Part shown: positions 8,182-19,384 of the stretch, in pieces | How the letters are laid out: every line of letters starts with the position of its first letter | Numbering within the stretch: position 1 is the stretch's first letter | Assembly (NCBI GenBank): GCA_016789705.1 | Contig: JAEUQR010000109.1 | Location: 1-43,511 of the forward strand | Length of the DNA: 43,511 bases | Source of the DNA: Acidobacteriota bacterium | Lineage (GTDB): Bacteria; Acidobacteriota; Vicinamibacteria; Vicinamibacterales; UBA2999 | Direction of reading: 5' to 3' | The notes under the pieces: model-generated | What the model was told of the DNA's origin: nothing | Database searches by the model: none | Seen by the model: only the letters and a program-made list of their open reading frames with translations | Made by a program: the position numbers and the translations under genes

Positions 8182-11100
8182 TGCTGAAGAATCGACTGTC
8201 GCTCACGTTCCTCGGACCCGTGGTGCTCGCCGCGGCGCTCGCCGCGCAGGCGCCACCGGCGCAGACCCCCGCGATGACCGAGAAGTCGGCTGGCTCCGGC
8301 CCGCTCGACAACCTGGCGTTCCGCCAGATCGGTCCGGGCGCGCCGTCTGGCCGCATCGACGACTTCGCCGTGCTCGAAAGTGACCCCTCCACGTTCTACG
8401 TGGCGGCGGCCACCGGCGGCATCCACAAGACGACCAACGGCGGCGTGACCTTCACGCCCGTCTTCGACAACGAGAGCACCTCGTCGGTGGGCGACATCGC
8501 GATTGCCCCGACCGACGCCAACCTCATCTGGGCGGGCACCGGCGAGAACAACAACCGCCAGTCGTCGTCGTGGGGCGACGGCATCTTCAAGAGCACCGAC
8601 GGCGGCCGCTCGTGGAAGAACATGGGCCTGCGCGCCAGCAGGCAGATCGCGCGCGTCATCGTCGATCCGGTGGATTTCAACGTGGTGCACGTGGCGGCCC
8701 TCGGTGACCTCTGGGCCGCCGGTGGCGAGCGCGGCGTCTACAAGACCACCGACGGCGGGCAGACGTGGAAGCGCACGCTGCACGTGAATGACGACACCGG
8801 TGCCACCGAACTCGTGATGGACCCGACGAACAACAAGGTGCTCTACGCCGCCACCTATCAGCGCCGGCGCGCGCAGTGGGGGATGAACGGCGGCGGGCCG
8901 GGCAGCGGCATCTGGAAGTCGATGGACGGCGGCGAGACCTGGACGAAGCTCGAGACGGGCATCCCCGAAGGCGCCAAGGGCCGCATCGGGATGGACATCT
9001 ATCGCGCCAATCCCAACGTGCTCTACGCGCGCATCGAGCACGCCACGGAAAGTGGCGTCTACCGCACCGACGACGCCGGCGCCACCTGGCGCAAGCTGAG
9101 CAGCGTCAACCCGCGGCCGATGTACTTCAGCCAGATCCGCATCGACCCGCAGAGCGACGCGCGCATCTACGTGCTGGGCGTGTCGCTGCACGTGTCGGAC
9201 GACGGCGGCCGCACCTTCCGTGAAGACGGCGCTGAGCGCATCCACGTGGACTTCCACGCGATGTGGATCAATCCGGCCAACCCCAAGCACGTCATCCTCG
9301 GCGGCGACGGCGGCGTGAGCGTGTCGCACGACCGCTCGGCCACGTGGCAGTACTTCCCGAACCTCGTGCTGGCCCAGGCCTACCACGTGGCTTACGACAT
9401 GCGGACGCCGTTCTACCACGCGTGCGCCGGCCTGCAGGACAACAACACGTGGTGCGGGCCCAGTGCCGTGCGCACCAACTCCGGCATCGCCAACGATGAC
9501 TGGTACGTCGTGAACGGGGGCGACGGCTTCCAGCCGCTGATGGACCCCACCGACCCCAACGTCATCTACGCCGAGTCGCAGGACGGCCGGATGAACCGCG
9601 TCGATCGCACCACCAACGAACGCACGGCCGTGCGCCCGGAGCCGCTCGAGGCCAAGGAAGGCGAGCCATCGTCGTTCCGCTACAACTGGGATACGGCGAT
9701 GCAGCTCTCGCCGCACGATCCCTCGACGATCTACATCGGCGCGCAGATGCTGATGAAGTCGAGCGACAAGGGCCGCTCGTACGCGCCGATCAGTCCCGAT
9801 CTTTCGACCAACACCAACCGCGAAACCCTGTCGATCATGGAGACGAGCGACAAGGAGGTGCGGATTGCGAAGAACGACGGCGTGACCGCATGGGGCACCA
9901 TCGTGACGCTCGAGGAATCGGCGCGGCGGGCCGGCATCATCTGGACGGGCACCGACGACGGCGTGGTCAGTGTGACGCGTGACGCCGGCAAGACCTGGAG
10001 CAACGTCACGCCGAAGTTCGCCGGCGTGCCGAAGTGGACGTACGTCTCGGACGTCGTGCCCTCGCAGCACGCCGACGGCACCGCCTACATCACCTTCGAC
10101 GGCCACCGCGGCGGCGACTACAACACCTACGTGTTCTCGACGACCGACTTCGGCGCGACCACGCGCTCGATCGTGAGCAACCTGCCGAAGGGCGAAGTGG
10201 CCCGCACGATTCTCGAAGATCCGACGAACGCCGACCTGCTCTACCTGGGCACTGAAACTGGTCTCTGGGTGTCGCACAACCGCGGCGGGCAGTGGACGCG
10301 CGTCAAGGCGAACCTGCCGACGACGCCGATCTACGAGATGAAGATCCACCCGCGCGAGAACGACCTCATCCTGGCGACGCACGCGCGCGGCATCTGGATC
10401 CTCGACGACGCCGGCATCATCCAGCAGTGGTCGAAGGCCGAAGCCGCGGGCACGTTCGCGTTCGACCCGGAACCGGCGACCGCCTTCAACCAGGCGAACG
10501 ACAAGATGAAGGGCTTCGAGGGCGACATGCAGTTCCTCGGCCTGAACCCGGCGCCCGGCGCCACGCTGGCCTACACGCTCGCTTCGGAGGCGAAGCAGGT
10601 GAGCTGGGTCATTCGCGACGCCAACACGCAGGTGCGCGAGATCACAAGTGATGCGATGCGCAACCGCAACACCGCCGGCCTCCACATCGTGAAGTGGGAT
10701 CTGCGCGTGCAGCCGCTGCGTCCGCTCACGCCGGCTCCGGGGGCACCGGCTGCGGGTGGTGGCGGCGGTGGCGGTGGCTTCGGTGGCGGCGGCAACAACG
10801 GCCCGTTCGTGCTGCCCGGGAGCTATCGCGCGACGCTGCGCGTGGACGGCAAGGACGTGCAGACGGTGAACGTCAGCGTGCGCGGTGATGCCGAGATCCG
10901 CATCACCGACGCCGACCGCAAGACCTGGTTCGACACGGCCAAGGGCCTGCACGACCTGCAGGCGGAGGCCAACGCGGCTGCCCAGATCGTGCAGGACGCC
11001 AGCGCGCAGATGACGCTGCTAACGCAGCAGACACGGAATGCCACGATTCCGCCGAACGTGAAGTCGTCGATGGACAGCCTCAGCACCGAACTCGAACGCC

Positions 11101-11357
11101 TGCGCCGCCGCCTGGGCCTCGGCGGTGGCGGCGGTGGTGGCGGCAACGCCGAGAACGTCCGCGGCCGTATCGGTCAGCTCAAGGGCGCGATCATGGGCTC
11201 GACGTCCGTGCCGACGACGACGCAGGTGGCGATGATCCGCGAGGTGCGGTCGGCGCTGCCGAAGGTCATCGAGGACGCGAGTGCGGCCGGCCGGAAGATG
11301 CCGGCGCTCGTGCGCGATCTCATCGGCGCCGGTGTGGTGTTCACGCCGGTGAAGTAG
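8181..11357 (+). CDS. Exported BNR/sortilin-like beta-propeller protein, 1058 aa
   Basis: The start is GTG 8181, giving a TAGTG junction with the upstream stop. A signal peptide follows (about residues 1-25, ending near AAQAPPAQ). The bulk is a large beta-propeller with repeated Asp-box/BNR signatures: KTTNGGVTF, KSTDGGRSW, KTTDGGQTW, KSMDGGETW, RTDDAGATW, VSDDGGRTF and TRDAGKTW. This places it with the VPS10/sortilin-like and Ycf48-like propeller proteins often annotated as glycosyl hydrolase without evidence. The glycosidase catalytic acids cannot be assigned. A Gly-rich linker (nt about 10755-10800) precedes a C-terminal helical region with a second Gly run. A role in binding proteins or polysaccharide outside the cytoplasm is inference. 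It ends 3 nt before a convergent gene. Confidence 0.88.
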   Translation: MLKNRLSLTFLGPVVLAAALAAQAPPAQTPAMTEKSAGSGPLDNLAFRQIGPGAPSGRIDDFAVLESDPSTFYVAAATGGIHKTTNGGVTFTPVFDNESTSSVGDIAIAPTDANLIWAGTGENNNRQSSSWGDGIFKSTDGGRSWKNMGLRASRQIARVIVDPVDFNVVHVAALGDLWAAGGERGVYKTTDGGQTWKRTLHVNDDTGATELVMDPTNNKVLYAATYQRRRAQWGMNGGGPGSGIWKSMDGGETWTKLETGIPEGAKGRIGMDIYRANPNVLYARIEHATESGVYRTDDAGATWRKLSSVNPRPMYFSQIRIDPQSDARIYVLGVSLHVSDDGGRTFREDGAERIHVDFHAMWINPANPKHVILGGDGGVSVSHDRSATWQYFPNLVLAQAYHVAYDMRTPFYHACAGLQDNNTWCGPSAVRTNSGIANDDWYVVNGGDGFQPLMDPTDPNVIYAESQDGRMNRVDRTTNERTAVRPEPLEAKEGEPSSFRYNWDTAMQLSPHDPSTIYIGAQMLMKSSDKGRSYAPISPDLSTNTNRETLSIMETSDKEVRIAKNDGVTAWGTIVTLEESARRAGIIWTGTDDGVVSVTRDAGKTWSNVTPKFAGVPKWTYVSDVVPSQHADGTAYITFDGHRGGDYNTYVFSTTDFGATTRSIVSNLPKGEVARTILEDPTNADLLYLGTETGLWVSHNRGGQWTRVKANLPTTPIYEMKIHPRENDLILATHARGIWILDDAGIIQQWSKAEAAGTFAFDPEPATAFNQANDKMKGFEGDMQFLGLNPAPGATLAYTLASEAKQVSWVIRDANTQVREITSDAMRNRNTAGLHIVKWDLRVQPLRPLTPAPGAPAAGGGGGGGGFGGGGNNGPFVLPGSYRATLRVDGKDVQTVNVSVRGDAEIRITDADRKTWFDTAKGLHDLQAEANAAAQIVQDASAQMTLLTQQTRNATIPPNVKSSMDSLSTELERLRRRLGLGGGGGGGGNAENVRGRIGQLKGAIMGSTSVPTTTQVAMIREVRSALPKVIEDASAAGRKMPALVRDLIGAGVVFTPVK

Positions 11358-11360
11358 GAC

Positions 11361-12080
11361 TCAGGCGAGCAGCGGCACGTCCGTTTGCGCGGCCAGCGCG
11401 AGCATCCGCCGGAGCACGGCTTCGTGCGCCGCGGCGTCGTGCGGCGGGCCCATCGGCGCGCCGAGCGGGTGTGGCACGGCGAGCGCGCGCGGGGGCGATA
11501 GTTTTGCCGTGACGTCGGCCATCACTGTGAGCGAGACCGTGACGATGCCGCGCCGTTCGAGTTCGGTCTGCACCAGACTCACGGTCTGGTGACACATCGG
11601 TCAAACCGGCACGAGGAGCGCGATGTCCACGACGTCACCCGTCAGCAGGGTGGCGGCGGCCGGCGCGAACTCCGCGATGAGGCGGTCGGGCCGTGTGATC
11701 GAACCCATGAACGACAGGTGACGCGGGGCCACCTCGCCGATGGCACCCGCCGCGGCCAGCGCGCGCAGGCGATCGAGCGGGAAGGCGACGTTGCGATCCT
11801 GCGTGATCGGCGCCGGGTCGTACGCATCACTCTTGTGATACATCGACAGCGCGTCGAGTGGCGCATCGCCCGCGATCGTGCGGAACGACGCATCGCCGCC
11901 CGTGAGATCAAGATCGAACGGCGTGTCGCCCGGCGCCACGAATCCCGCGGACGTCACAAGCGCCACCCGTGCCTCTGTCACCGGGCGCGCCAGCCGCGCG
12001 GCCGGCACGGCCTCAGCCCGCCGCCACCGGTAAGTGCGCAGCAGGAACCGGTATCTGAGTGGCAGGTCCGCGGGGAACAT
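11361..12080 (-). CDS. Selenoprotein, glycine/sarcosine/D-proline reductase family B subunit (GrdB/PrdB-like), Sec at residue 160
   Basis: Two reverse-strand frames (12080-11601 and 11600-11361) are in phase and separated only by TGA at 11603-11601. Reading that TGA as selenocysteine gives one 239-aa protein, close to the size of PrdB. Around the Sec it reads LLVPV-U-PMCHQTVSLVQ, a UxxC redox motif like that of the GrdB/PrdB family; Cys163 would be the resolving residue. Right after the TGA is a perfect 8-bp stem with a CGTGA loop (11591-11571), placed as a bacterial SECIS should be. The family reduces C-N bonds of glycine, betaine or D-proline through Sec. No PrdA/GrdA partner is in the window, so substrate and role are unknown. 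It starts 31 nt after the AGCS symporter stop on the same strand. The alternative, a nonsense mutant, is unlikely given the hairpin and motif. Confidence 0.85.
11571..11591 (-). promoter_or_regulatory. Bacterial SECIS element (predicted)
   Basis: On the reverse strand CACCAGAC, loop CGTGA, GTCTGGTG form a perfect 8-bp hairpin beginning 9 nt after the UGA. The apical loop begins 17 nt downstream and has G then U near its 5' side. That fits the published bacterial SECIS model of a loop guanine at roughly 16-37 nt. It lies inside the coding sequence, as bacterial SECIS elements do. Confidence 0.75.
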
Positions 12081-12111
12081 CGTCAGGCCGCGCGCCGGCG
12101 CGGCGCCGGTG

Positions 12112-13458
12112 CTACGAGCCCGACTGCTTGTCGAGGTTGCCCGACCAGAGGTAGTCGCGCGTCTCGGAGACGATGACGCCGTTCAGCGCGAGCAGCGCGA
12201 TGAGGTTCGGCACCGCCATGAGCCCGTTGGCCACGTCCGAGAAGCTCCACACGGCGGTCAGCGTCGACACCGACCCGGTCATCACCGCGATCACCCAGAG
12301 CATCCGGTAGTACTTGATGACGCCGAGGCCGAAGAGATACTCCGCGGCCTTCTCCCCGTAGTACGCCCAGCCGAGGATGGTCGAGAACACGAAGGTGAGC
12401 AGGCCTACGGTGAGTACGATCGGGCCCACCACGGGCAGGTCTTCGAAGGCGAACTTCGTGAGGGCCGAGCCGCTCAGGCCCTGCTGCCAGCCGCCGGAGT
12501 TCACGACGACGATGCCGGTGAGCGCGCAGACCACGACCGTGTCCCAGAACGTGCCGGTGGCCGACACGAGCGCCTGCCGCACCGGGTTCTTCGTCTGCGC
12601 GGCGGCGGCCACGATGGGCGCGCTGCCGAGGCCCGACTCGTTCGAGAAGAGGCCGCGGGCGATGCCGAAACGCATCGCCTGCATCACGCCGGCGCCGAGG
12701 AAGCCGCCCACGGCGGCGTGGCCGCTGAAGGCGCTGCTGAAGATGAGGCCGAGCGTCTCGGGCACACGTTCCACGTGCATCACGATCAGGATCACGCAGC
12801 CGAGGATGTAGAAGGCGGCCATGAACGGCACGAGCTTCTCGCACACGCTCGCAATCGACGTGATGCCGCCAAGGATCACGATGCCGGTGAGCACCGTCAT
12901 GATGATGCCGGTCACCCACGGCGACACGCCGAACGTCTCGTTGGCCAGCGCCGAGATCGAGTTGGCCTGGGTCATGTTGCCGATGCCGAAGGCGGCCACG
13001 GCCGTGAGCGCGGCGAAGAGCATGCCGAGGGGCTTGCTGCCGAGGCCGCGTTCGAGCGCGTACATCGGCCCGCCGGCCATCATGCCGTTCGGCATCTTGA
13101 CGCGGTACTTCACGGCGAGCACGGCTTCCGAGTACTTGGTGGCGACGCCGAAGACGCCGGTGAGCCACATCCAGAGCACCGCGCCCGGGCCGCCGGCGGC
13201 CACGGCCGTGGCCACGCCCACGATGTTGCCGGTGCCGATCGTGGCGGCGAGCGCCGTCGTGAGCGCGCCGAACTGCGTCACGTCGCCGTCACCCTCCTTC
13301 TCGCGGGAGAACGACAGCCGGATGGCGCGCGGCAGATACGTCTGGATGAACTTGAGCCGCACCGTGAGGAAGAGGTGCGTGCCGAACAGCAGGATGAGAA
13401 GGGGCGGCCCCCAGACGAGGTCGCTCGCCCGGGCGAGAAGGGCTTCAAGGCTCTGCAT
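12112..13458 (-). CDS. Sodium:alanine/glycine symporter (AGCS family), 448 aa
   Basis: This is a multi-spanning carrier of the alanine or glycine:cation symporter family. It starts MQSLEALLARASDLVWGPP, with the conserved segments FGALTTALAATIGTGNIVG, GGPGAVLWMWLTGVFG, TKYSEAVLAVKYR, RGLFSNESGLGSAPIVAAAA and TILGWAYYGEKAAEYLFG. It should import small neutral amino acids (alanine, glycine, sometimes D-alanine or proline analogues) with Na+. Start codon ATG 13458 lies 8 nt after a TACACT -10 box, so the leader is at most a couple of bases and no riboswitch can precede it. It is followed after 31 nt by the selenoprotein, which may act on an imported amino acid; that link is inference. Confidence 0.93.
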   Translation of the reverse strand: MQSLEALLARASDLVWGPPLLILLFGTHLFLTVRLKFIQTYLPRAIRLSFSREKEGDGDVTQFGALTTALAATIGTGNIVGVATAVAAGGPGAVLWMWLTGVFGVATKYSEAVLAVKYRVKMPNGMMAGGPMYALERGLGSKPLGMLFAALTAVAAFGIGNMTQANSISALANETFGVSPWVTGIIMTVLTGIVILGGITSIASVCEKLVPFMAAFYILGCVILIVMHVERVPETLGLIFSSAFSGHAAVGGFLGAGVMQAMRFGIARGLFSNESGLGSAPIVAAAAQTKNPVRQALVSATGTFWDTVVVCALTGIVVVNSGGWQQGLSGSALTKFAFEDLPVVGPIVLTVGLLTFVFSTILGWAYYGEKAAEYLFGLGVIKYYRMLWVIAVMTGSVSTLTAVWSFSDVANGLMAVPNLIALLALNGVIVSETRDYLWSGNLDKQSGS

Positions 13459-13466
13459 GGCGATGC

Positions 13467-13472
13467 AGTGTA
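13467..13472 (-). promoter_or_regulatory. -10 element of AGCS symporter
   Basis: On the reverse strand TACACT lies 8 nt before the ATG at 13458. It faces the kinase promoter, with a palindrome between the two. Confidence 0.45.
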
Positions 13473-13481
13473 CCAGCGTTT

Positions 13482-13500
13482 GCCGGGGGGCCTCCCCGGC
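13482..13500. repeat. Palindrome between divergent promoters (possible operator)
   Basis: GCCGGGG, a 5-nt centre and CCCCGGC form a perfect 7-bp inverted repeat. It overlaps the positions expected for the -35 boxes of both the symporter and the kinase. A shared regulator site or a simple hairpin are both possible. Confidence 0.4.
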
Positions 13501-13506
13501 AGTCGC

Positions 13507-13512
13507 TATAAT
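13507..13512 (+). promoter_or_regulatory. -10 element, leaderless start of Ser/Thr kinase
   Basis: A perfect consensus TATAAT is followed by 6 nt and then GTG 13519. There is no Shine-Dalgarno, so the mRNA probably begins at the start codon. Confidence 0.65.
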
Positions 13513-13518
13513 CGCCCG

Positions 13519-16110
<2,592 letters not shown>

Positions 16111-16111
16111 G

Positions 16112-16142
16112 CCATGCGGCCGCGAGCGCGCCGGCCGCATGG
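16112..16142. terminator. Hairpin between convergent kinase and caspase genes
   Basis: CCATGCGGCC and GGCCGCATGG form a perfect 10-bp stem with an 11-nt loop just after the kinase stop; its end lies 6 nt outside the 3' end of the convergent caspase gene. No strong T tract follows. The site could end transcription from both sides. Confidence 0.55.
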
Positions 16143-16147
16143 CGCGT

Positions 16148-19100
16148 TCATGGCACGAGCAGCGGAATCGGCTGGCGCGCGTCGGTCTCGAAGGCGTTCA
16201 GCGAGAAGCGGAAGCCGAAGGCTGCGCCAAGCTGGTCCGCGGCGTACGGGGCGTCGGGTCCCTGCTGCTCGTACGACCAGCCGAGCCCGCCCACGAGCAG
16301 CCCGCCTCCCTCGCGCACGAAGCGCTCGATGCGCGGCACGTGCGTCGTCGTGAAGTCGGGCGGCGGCTCCCAGTCGCTCAGGTACCACAGGGCGGACGCG
16401 CACGCGAGGTCGGCGTCGAGCGTGGCCGGTGACGTGACGACGAATCGCCAGCCGCGCCGGTCCACGAACCGGCGTACGGCTCTCATCTGCGAGGCGCGCA
16501 CGAAGGTGCCCTCCCAGAGCACGATGGTCGTCGTGGCCGCGCAGCCGGGCAGTGTCTCGTCGCGTCCGAGCCAGCGGAGCGCGTTTTCCGCGAACGTGAG
16601 GTTGTCGGCGCCAGGCACGCGCACTTCGTCGTCGCGGGTCAGTCCGTCCTGCGCGTAGACGAGCACGTGTCCGGCGCCGTAGTCGCGGGCCACGGCGAAG
16701 TCGCGCGATTCCTCGCCGGTGGGCGCCCACGAGTTCTCGACCGTGTCGGGCAGGCGCGCAATCGAGAACCACGCGCGTTCGTCGCCGTCGCCCGGCGGCG
16801 CGCTCGTGCACCACGGATACACGCAGAGGCTGCCCGCGTTGCCGTTCGACATGAAGAGCCTGAGCGACGAGAACAGGCTGCGCACGGCGCGCTGTTTTTC
16901 GAGACCGGCGCGCGCGGCCTCGGCTTCGGCGCGGGCCTCCTCCGATTCGGCCCGGGCGGCCGCCGCGGTGGCCGCCTGCTGCTGGCGGCGGGCGTCGGCC
17001 GCGTTCCGGCGGGCCTGCAGGCCGAAGAGCAGGCTGGCCACGCCGAGCACGGCGATGGCCGTAGTGACGGCCATCGACAGGCGGCGCGCGTTCTGCCGGC
17101 CGCGCACGCTGGCCGCGGCGAAGGCGAGCTCGGCGGCGTTCAGCCACGCGGTGCGCTCGCGGACGAGCGGCGCGAGCATGGCGCTTCGCACCGGGTCGCT
17201 CCAGAGCAGCCCCGGCTTCGCGGCCCCCTCGGCCGAGGCCCACTCGAGCGCGGCGACGGCCAGCTTCTGCCGGGTGCCGAGCGGCACGGCCTCGTCGTTC
17301 ACCGCGTGGATCCAGCCCACGAGGCGCCCCCAGCCACGCACGAGCGCGTCGTGCGCGGGTTCGGCGTATCCCGTGCCATCCGGCTCGGTGCCTTCGACGA
17401 CGAGACGGGCGGCCGTCAGGCGCGCGAGCACATCCTGCACGCGCGCGCCCTGCGCGGGATCGGCGAACGTCAGCTCGGCGTCGCTCACGCGCCGTTTGGT
17501 GAGGCTGCCGGCGCCGCCGCTCACCATCCGCAGCATCAGGTCGCGCATCGCCTCCTGGTGCGCGCTGTCGAGGGCGTGGAACTCGGTCTCGGCGCGGGCC
17601 CGCAGCGCCCCGACCGCACCGCCAATGGCGTCGTAGTCGGCGCGCGTGAGCGCGCGGTCCGCTGCCTGGCGCGTCACATGACGGGCGAACATCTCGCTGA
17701 GCGCGAACGACAGCAGCGGCAGGCCCCCCGGCGTGTTGACGACCTCGTCGAGCAGGTCCTCGACGAGCGCCGGCGGGTCGAAGTAGAGCACGCGGGCCGT
17801 GGCGGGCCGCTCGATGATGGCCTTGAAGTCGGCGCGGCTGAGCGGCGGCACCACGTAACGGCCGTCCTTCCAGAGCGGCGCCAGCGCCGAGCCGTCGAAC
17901 TGCGGCTCGAAGTCAGTGCGCAGCGTCAGCACCACCGTGACGTGCAGCGGATGCTGGTCGATGAGCCGCGCGAGCAGCGCCATGACGGCATCCCGCGCCG
18001 TGGCGGCTCTGGCCATCGTGACGAGTTCCTCGCACTGGTCCACGAGCAGCAGCAGCCGCTGGCCGGGATGGGCGTCGCACCAGGCGGCGACCGCGGCGTC
18101 GATGCCGCCTGCGGGCACCGGCGTGCCGGCGGTGAGCGCCGCGACCGACGCGGCGAGGGCCTCAAAGGGCGAAGCCCCGGGCCGCACCACCGGCAGCACC
18201 GTCCAGCGTGAGTCGGTTTCGAGCGCCGGCAACACGCCGGCTTTCACCAGGCTCGACTTGCCGGTGCCAGACGCACCCAGCACGGCCACGAGCGGCCTGG
18301 CCTCAATGGCTTCCTTGAGCGCCGAGGCGGGCGCCTCGCGGCCGAAGAAGAGCGCCGCGTCCTTGCTGTCGTAGCTCGCGAGGCCCCGCCACGGGTTGGC
18401 GTCGGCGGTGAGCGGCGGCGCCGCCGGTAGCGACAGCGGCCGTCCGGGCACGAGGAAGACGAACTCGCCCTTGTCGTGTTTCGTGAGCGGCCAGAACCGC
18501 GGTGTCTGCTGCCGCCCGGCTTCGATGGTCGCCGTCTGCAGGCGATGCTCGATGTACAGGTACAGCTCGGTGGCGGTGATGAGGCCATCGCCGCCGGTGT
18601 GCGGCACGATGTCGCCCTGGCCGGCGAGCGCTTCGAAGAGCGCCAGTGCGAAGGGCGAATGGTCGCCGTCCCCGTCGCGGCCGCCGAGGGTGCCGGTGCG
18701 CAGCTGGTCGAGGGCTTCCTCGTCCTGCGCCGCCGAGGCGATGACCTGCCAGGCCGCATCGCGCACGAAGCGGTCGTAGCGCTCCTGATGGATGACCTCG
18801 GGCAGCACGGGCACCGCGCGGGTGCCGCTCCAGCGAAAGGCCCCCGAGAAACATGAATCGAGGATGACGAGCATGTGCCGGCACGGCAGCTTCACGAGCG
18901 CGTCGTGCACGAGTGGCATGTCGAGGAAGGTGGCCTCGTCGCTGCGGGACGCGTCGGCCGGCAGCAGGTAGCCGTTCGGGCCGGCGTGTCCGTCGATGGC
19001 CACGCCGTGACCGGCGAAGTAGAAGCAGACGCGGTCGTCAGCGCCCACACGCGACGGCAGTTCATCCGTGACCAGCGCCACGAGGCGCGCGCGCGTTGCC

Positions 19101-19276
19101 GCGCCATCGAGGATCTCGATGACCTCGTACCCGTGTTCGGCGGCGAGCACCGCGCCGAGGCGTCGCGCGTCGTTGACGGCGGTGCGCAGCGGCGGAATGC
19201 CGCGCGCGTAGTCGTTGATGCCGATGACGACGGCAAGCGATCGGGCGAACGTGGAGGGGGGCGACGCGCCACTCAT
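16148..19276 (-). CDS. Caspase (C14)-nSTAND NTPase protein with C-terminal GATase/TCAF-like domain, 1042 aa
   Basis: ATG 19276 was chosen because GGAG lies upstream and the caspase fold begins at once; ATG 19303 is an alternative. Residues 10-245 are a caspase-like peptidase: LAVVIGINDY, catalytic His90 in YFAGHG and Cys142 in ILDSCFSGA. Residues 293 to about 560 are an nSTAND-type NTPase opening with NPWRGLASYDSKDAALFFGRE, with Walker A GASGTGKSS at 334-342 and Walker B LLLLVDQCEEL near 408-418. A helical region follows, then a transmembrane helix (about 750) and an Ala/Glu/Arg coiled coil. The last 220 residues form an alpha/beta domain with FVREGGGLLVGGLGWSYEQQG, recalling GATase/ThuA-like or TCAF-type folds. 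STAND-caspase fusions are signal-triggered proteases, some in antiphage defence; that role here is inference. Confidence 0.9.
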   Translation of the reverse strand: MSGASPPSTFARSLAVVIGINDYARGIPPLRTAVNDARRLGAVLAAEHGYEVIEILDGAATRARLVALVTDELPSRVGADDRVCFYFAGHGVAIDGHAGPNGYLLPADASRSDEATFLDMPLVHDALVKLPCRHMLVILDSCFSGAFRWSGTRAVPVLPEVIHQERYDRFVRDAAWQVIASAAQDEEALDQLRTGTLGGRDGDGDHSPFALALFEALAGQGDIVPHTGGDGLITATELYLYIEHRLQTATIEAGRQQTPRFWPLTKHDKGEFVFLVPGRPLSLPAAPPLTADANPWRGLASYDSKDAALFFGREAPASALKEAIEARPLVAVLGASGTGKSSLVKAGVLPALETDSRWTVLPVVRPGASPFEALAASVAALTAGTPVPAGGIDAAVAAWCDAHPGQRLLLLVDQCEELVTMARAATARDAVMALLARLIDQHPLHVTVVLTLRTDFEPQFDGSALAPLWKDGRYVVPPLSRADFKAIIERPATARVLYFDPPALVEDLLDEVVNTPGGLPLLSFALSEMFARHVTRQAADRALTRADYDAIGGAVGALRARAETEFHALDSAHQEAMRDLMLRMVSGGAGSLTKRRVSDAELTFADPAQGARVQDVLARLTAARLVVEGTEPDGTGYAEPAHDALVRGWGRLVGWIHAVNDEAVPLGTRQKLAVAALEWASAEGAAKPGLLWSDPVRSAMLAPLVRERTAWLNAAELAFAAASVRGRQNARRLSMAVTTAIAVLGVASLLFGLQARRNAADARRQQQAATAAAARAESEEARAEAEAARAGLEKQRAVRSLFSSLRLFMSNGNAGSLCVYPWCTSAPPGDGDERAWFSIARLPDTVENSWAPTGEESRDFAVARDYGAGHVLVYAQDGLTRDDEVRVPGADNLTFAENALRWLGRDETLPGCAATTTIVLWEGTFVRASQMRAVRRFVDRRGWRFVVTSPATLDADLACASALWYLSDWEPPPDFTTTHVPRIERFVREGGGLLVGGLGWSYEQQGPDAPYAADQLGAAFGFRFSLNAFETDARQPIPLLVP

Positions 19277-19384
19277 CGCCGGAATGCTCCGCGCACGCGG
19301 CATCGAAGTCAAAGTCTTTCTGGTACACTCGCGCCTCGGCTCCGGCATTTTCCGGAGTCGCAGAACGCACAGGGAGTGCACTCG
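19277..19384 (+). promoter_or_regulatory. Divergent spacer with promoter of the Lys-rich protein
   Basis: TACACT at 19324-19329 is a plausible -10 for the downstream gene, giving a leader of about 50 nt with GGGAG at 19374-19378. I see no -35 consensus. Confidence 0.35.

Noticed and set aside
7947..10952. A 1001-codon reverse-strand frame opposite the BNR-propeller gene
   Set aside because: Its composition (His/Arg/Val/Asp-rich, no motifs) is that of the antisense of a high-GC gene. The forward strand carries clear Asp-box repeats.
8181..11357. Glycoside hydrolase
   Set aside because: The BNR/Asp-box propeller is clear, but no catalytic residues can be assigned; the name would overstate the evidence.
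13459..13500. Glycine riboswitch upstream of the AGCS symporter
   Set aside because: The -10 box is only 8 nt from the start codon, so there is no leader to hold a riboswitch.
12034..13518. Upstream extension of the kinase frame
   Set aside because: It is antisense to the AGCS symporter. A consensus TATAAT 6 nt before GTG 13519 fixes the start.
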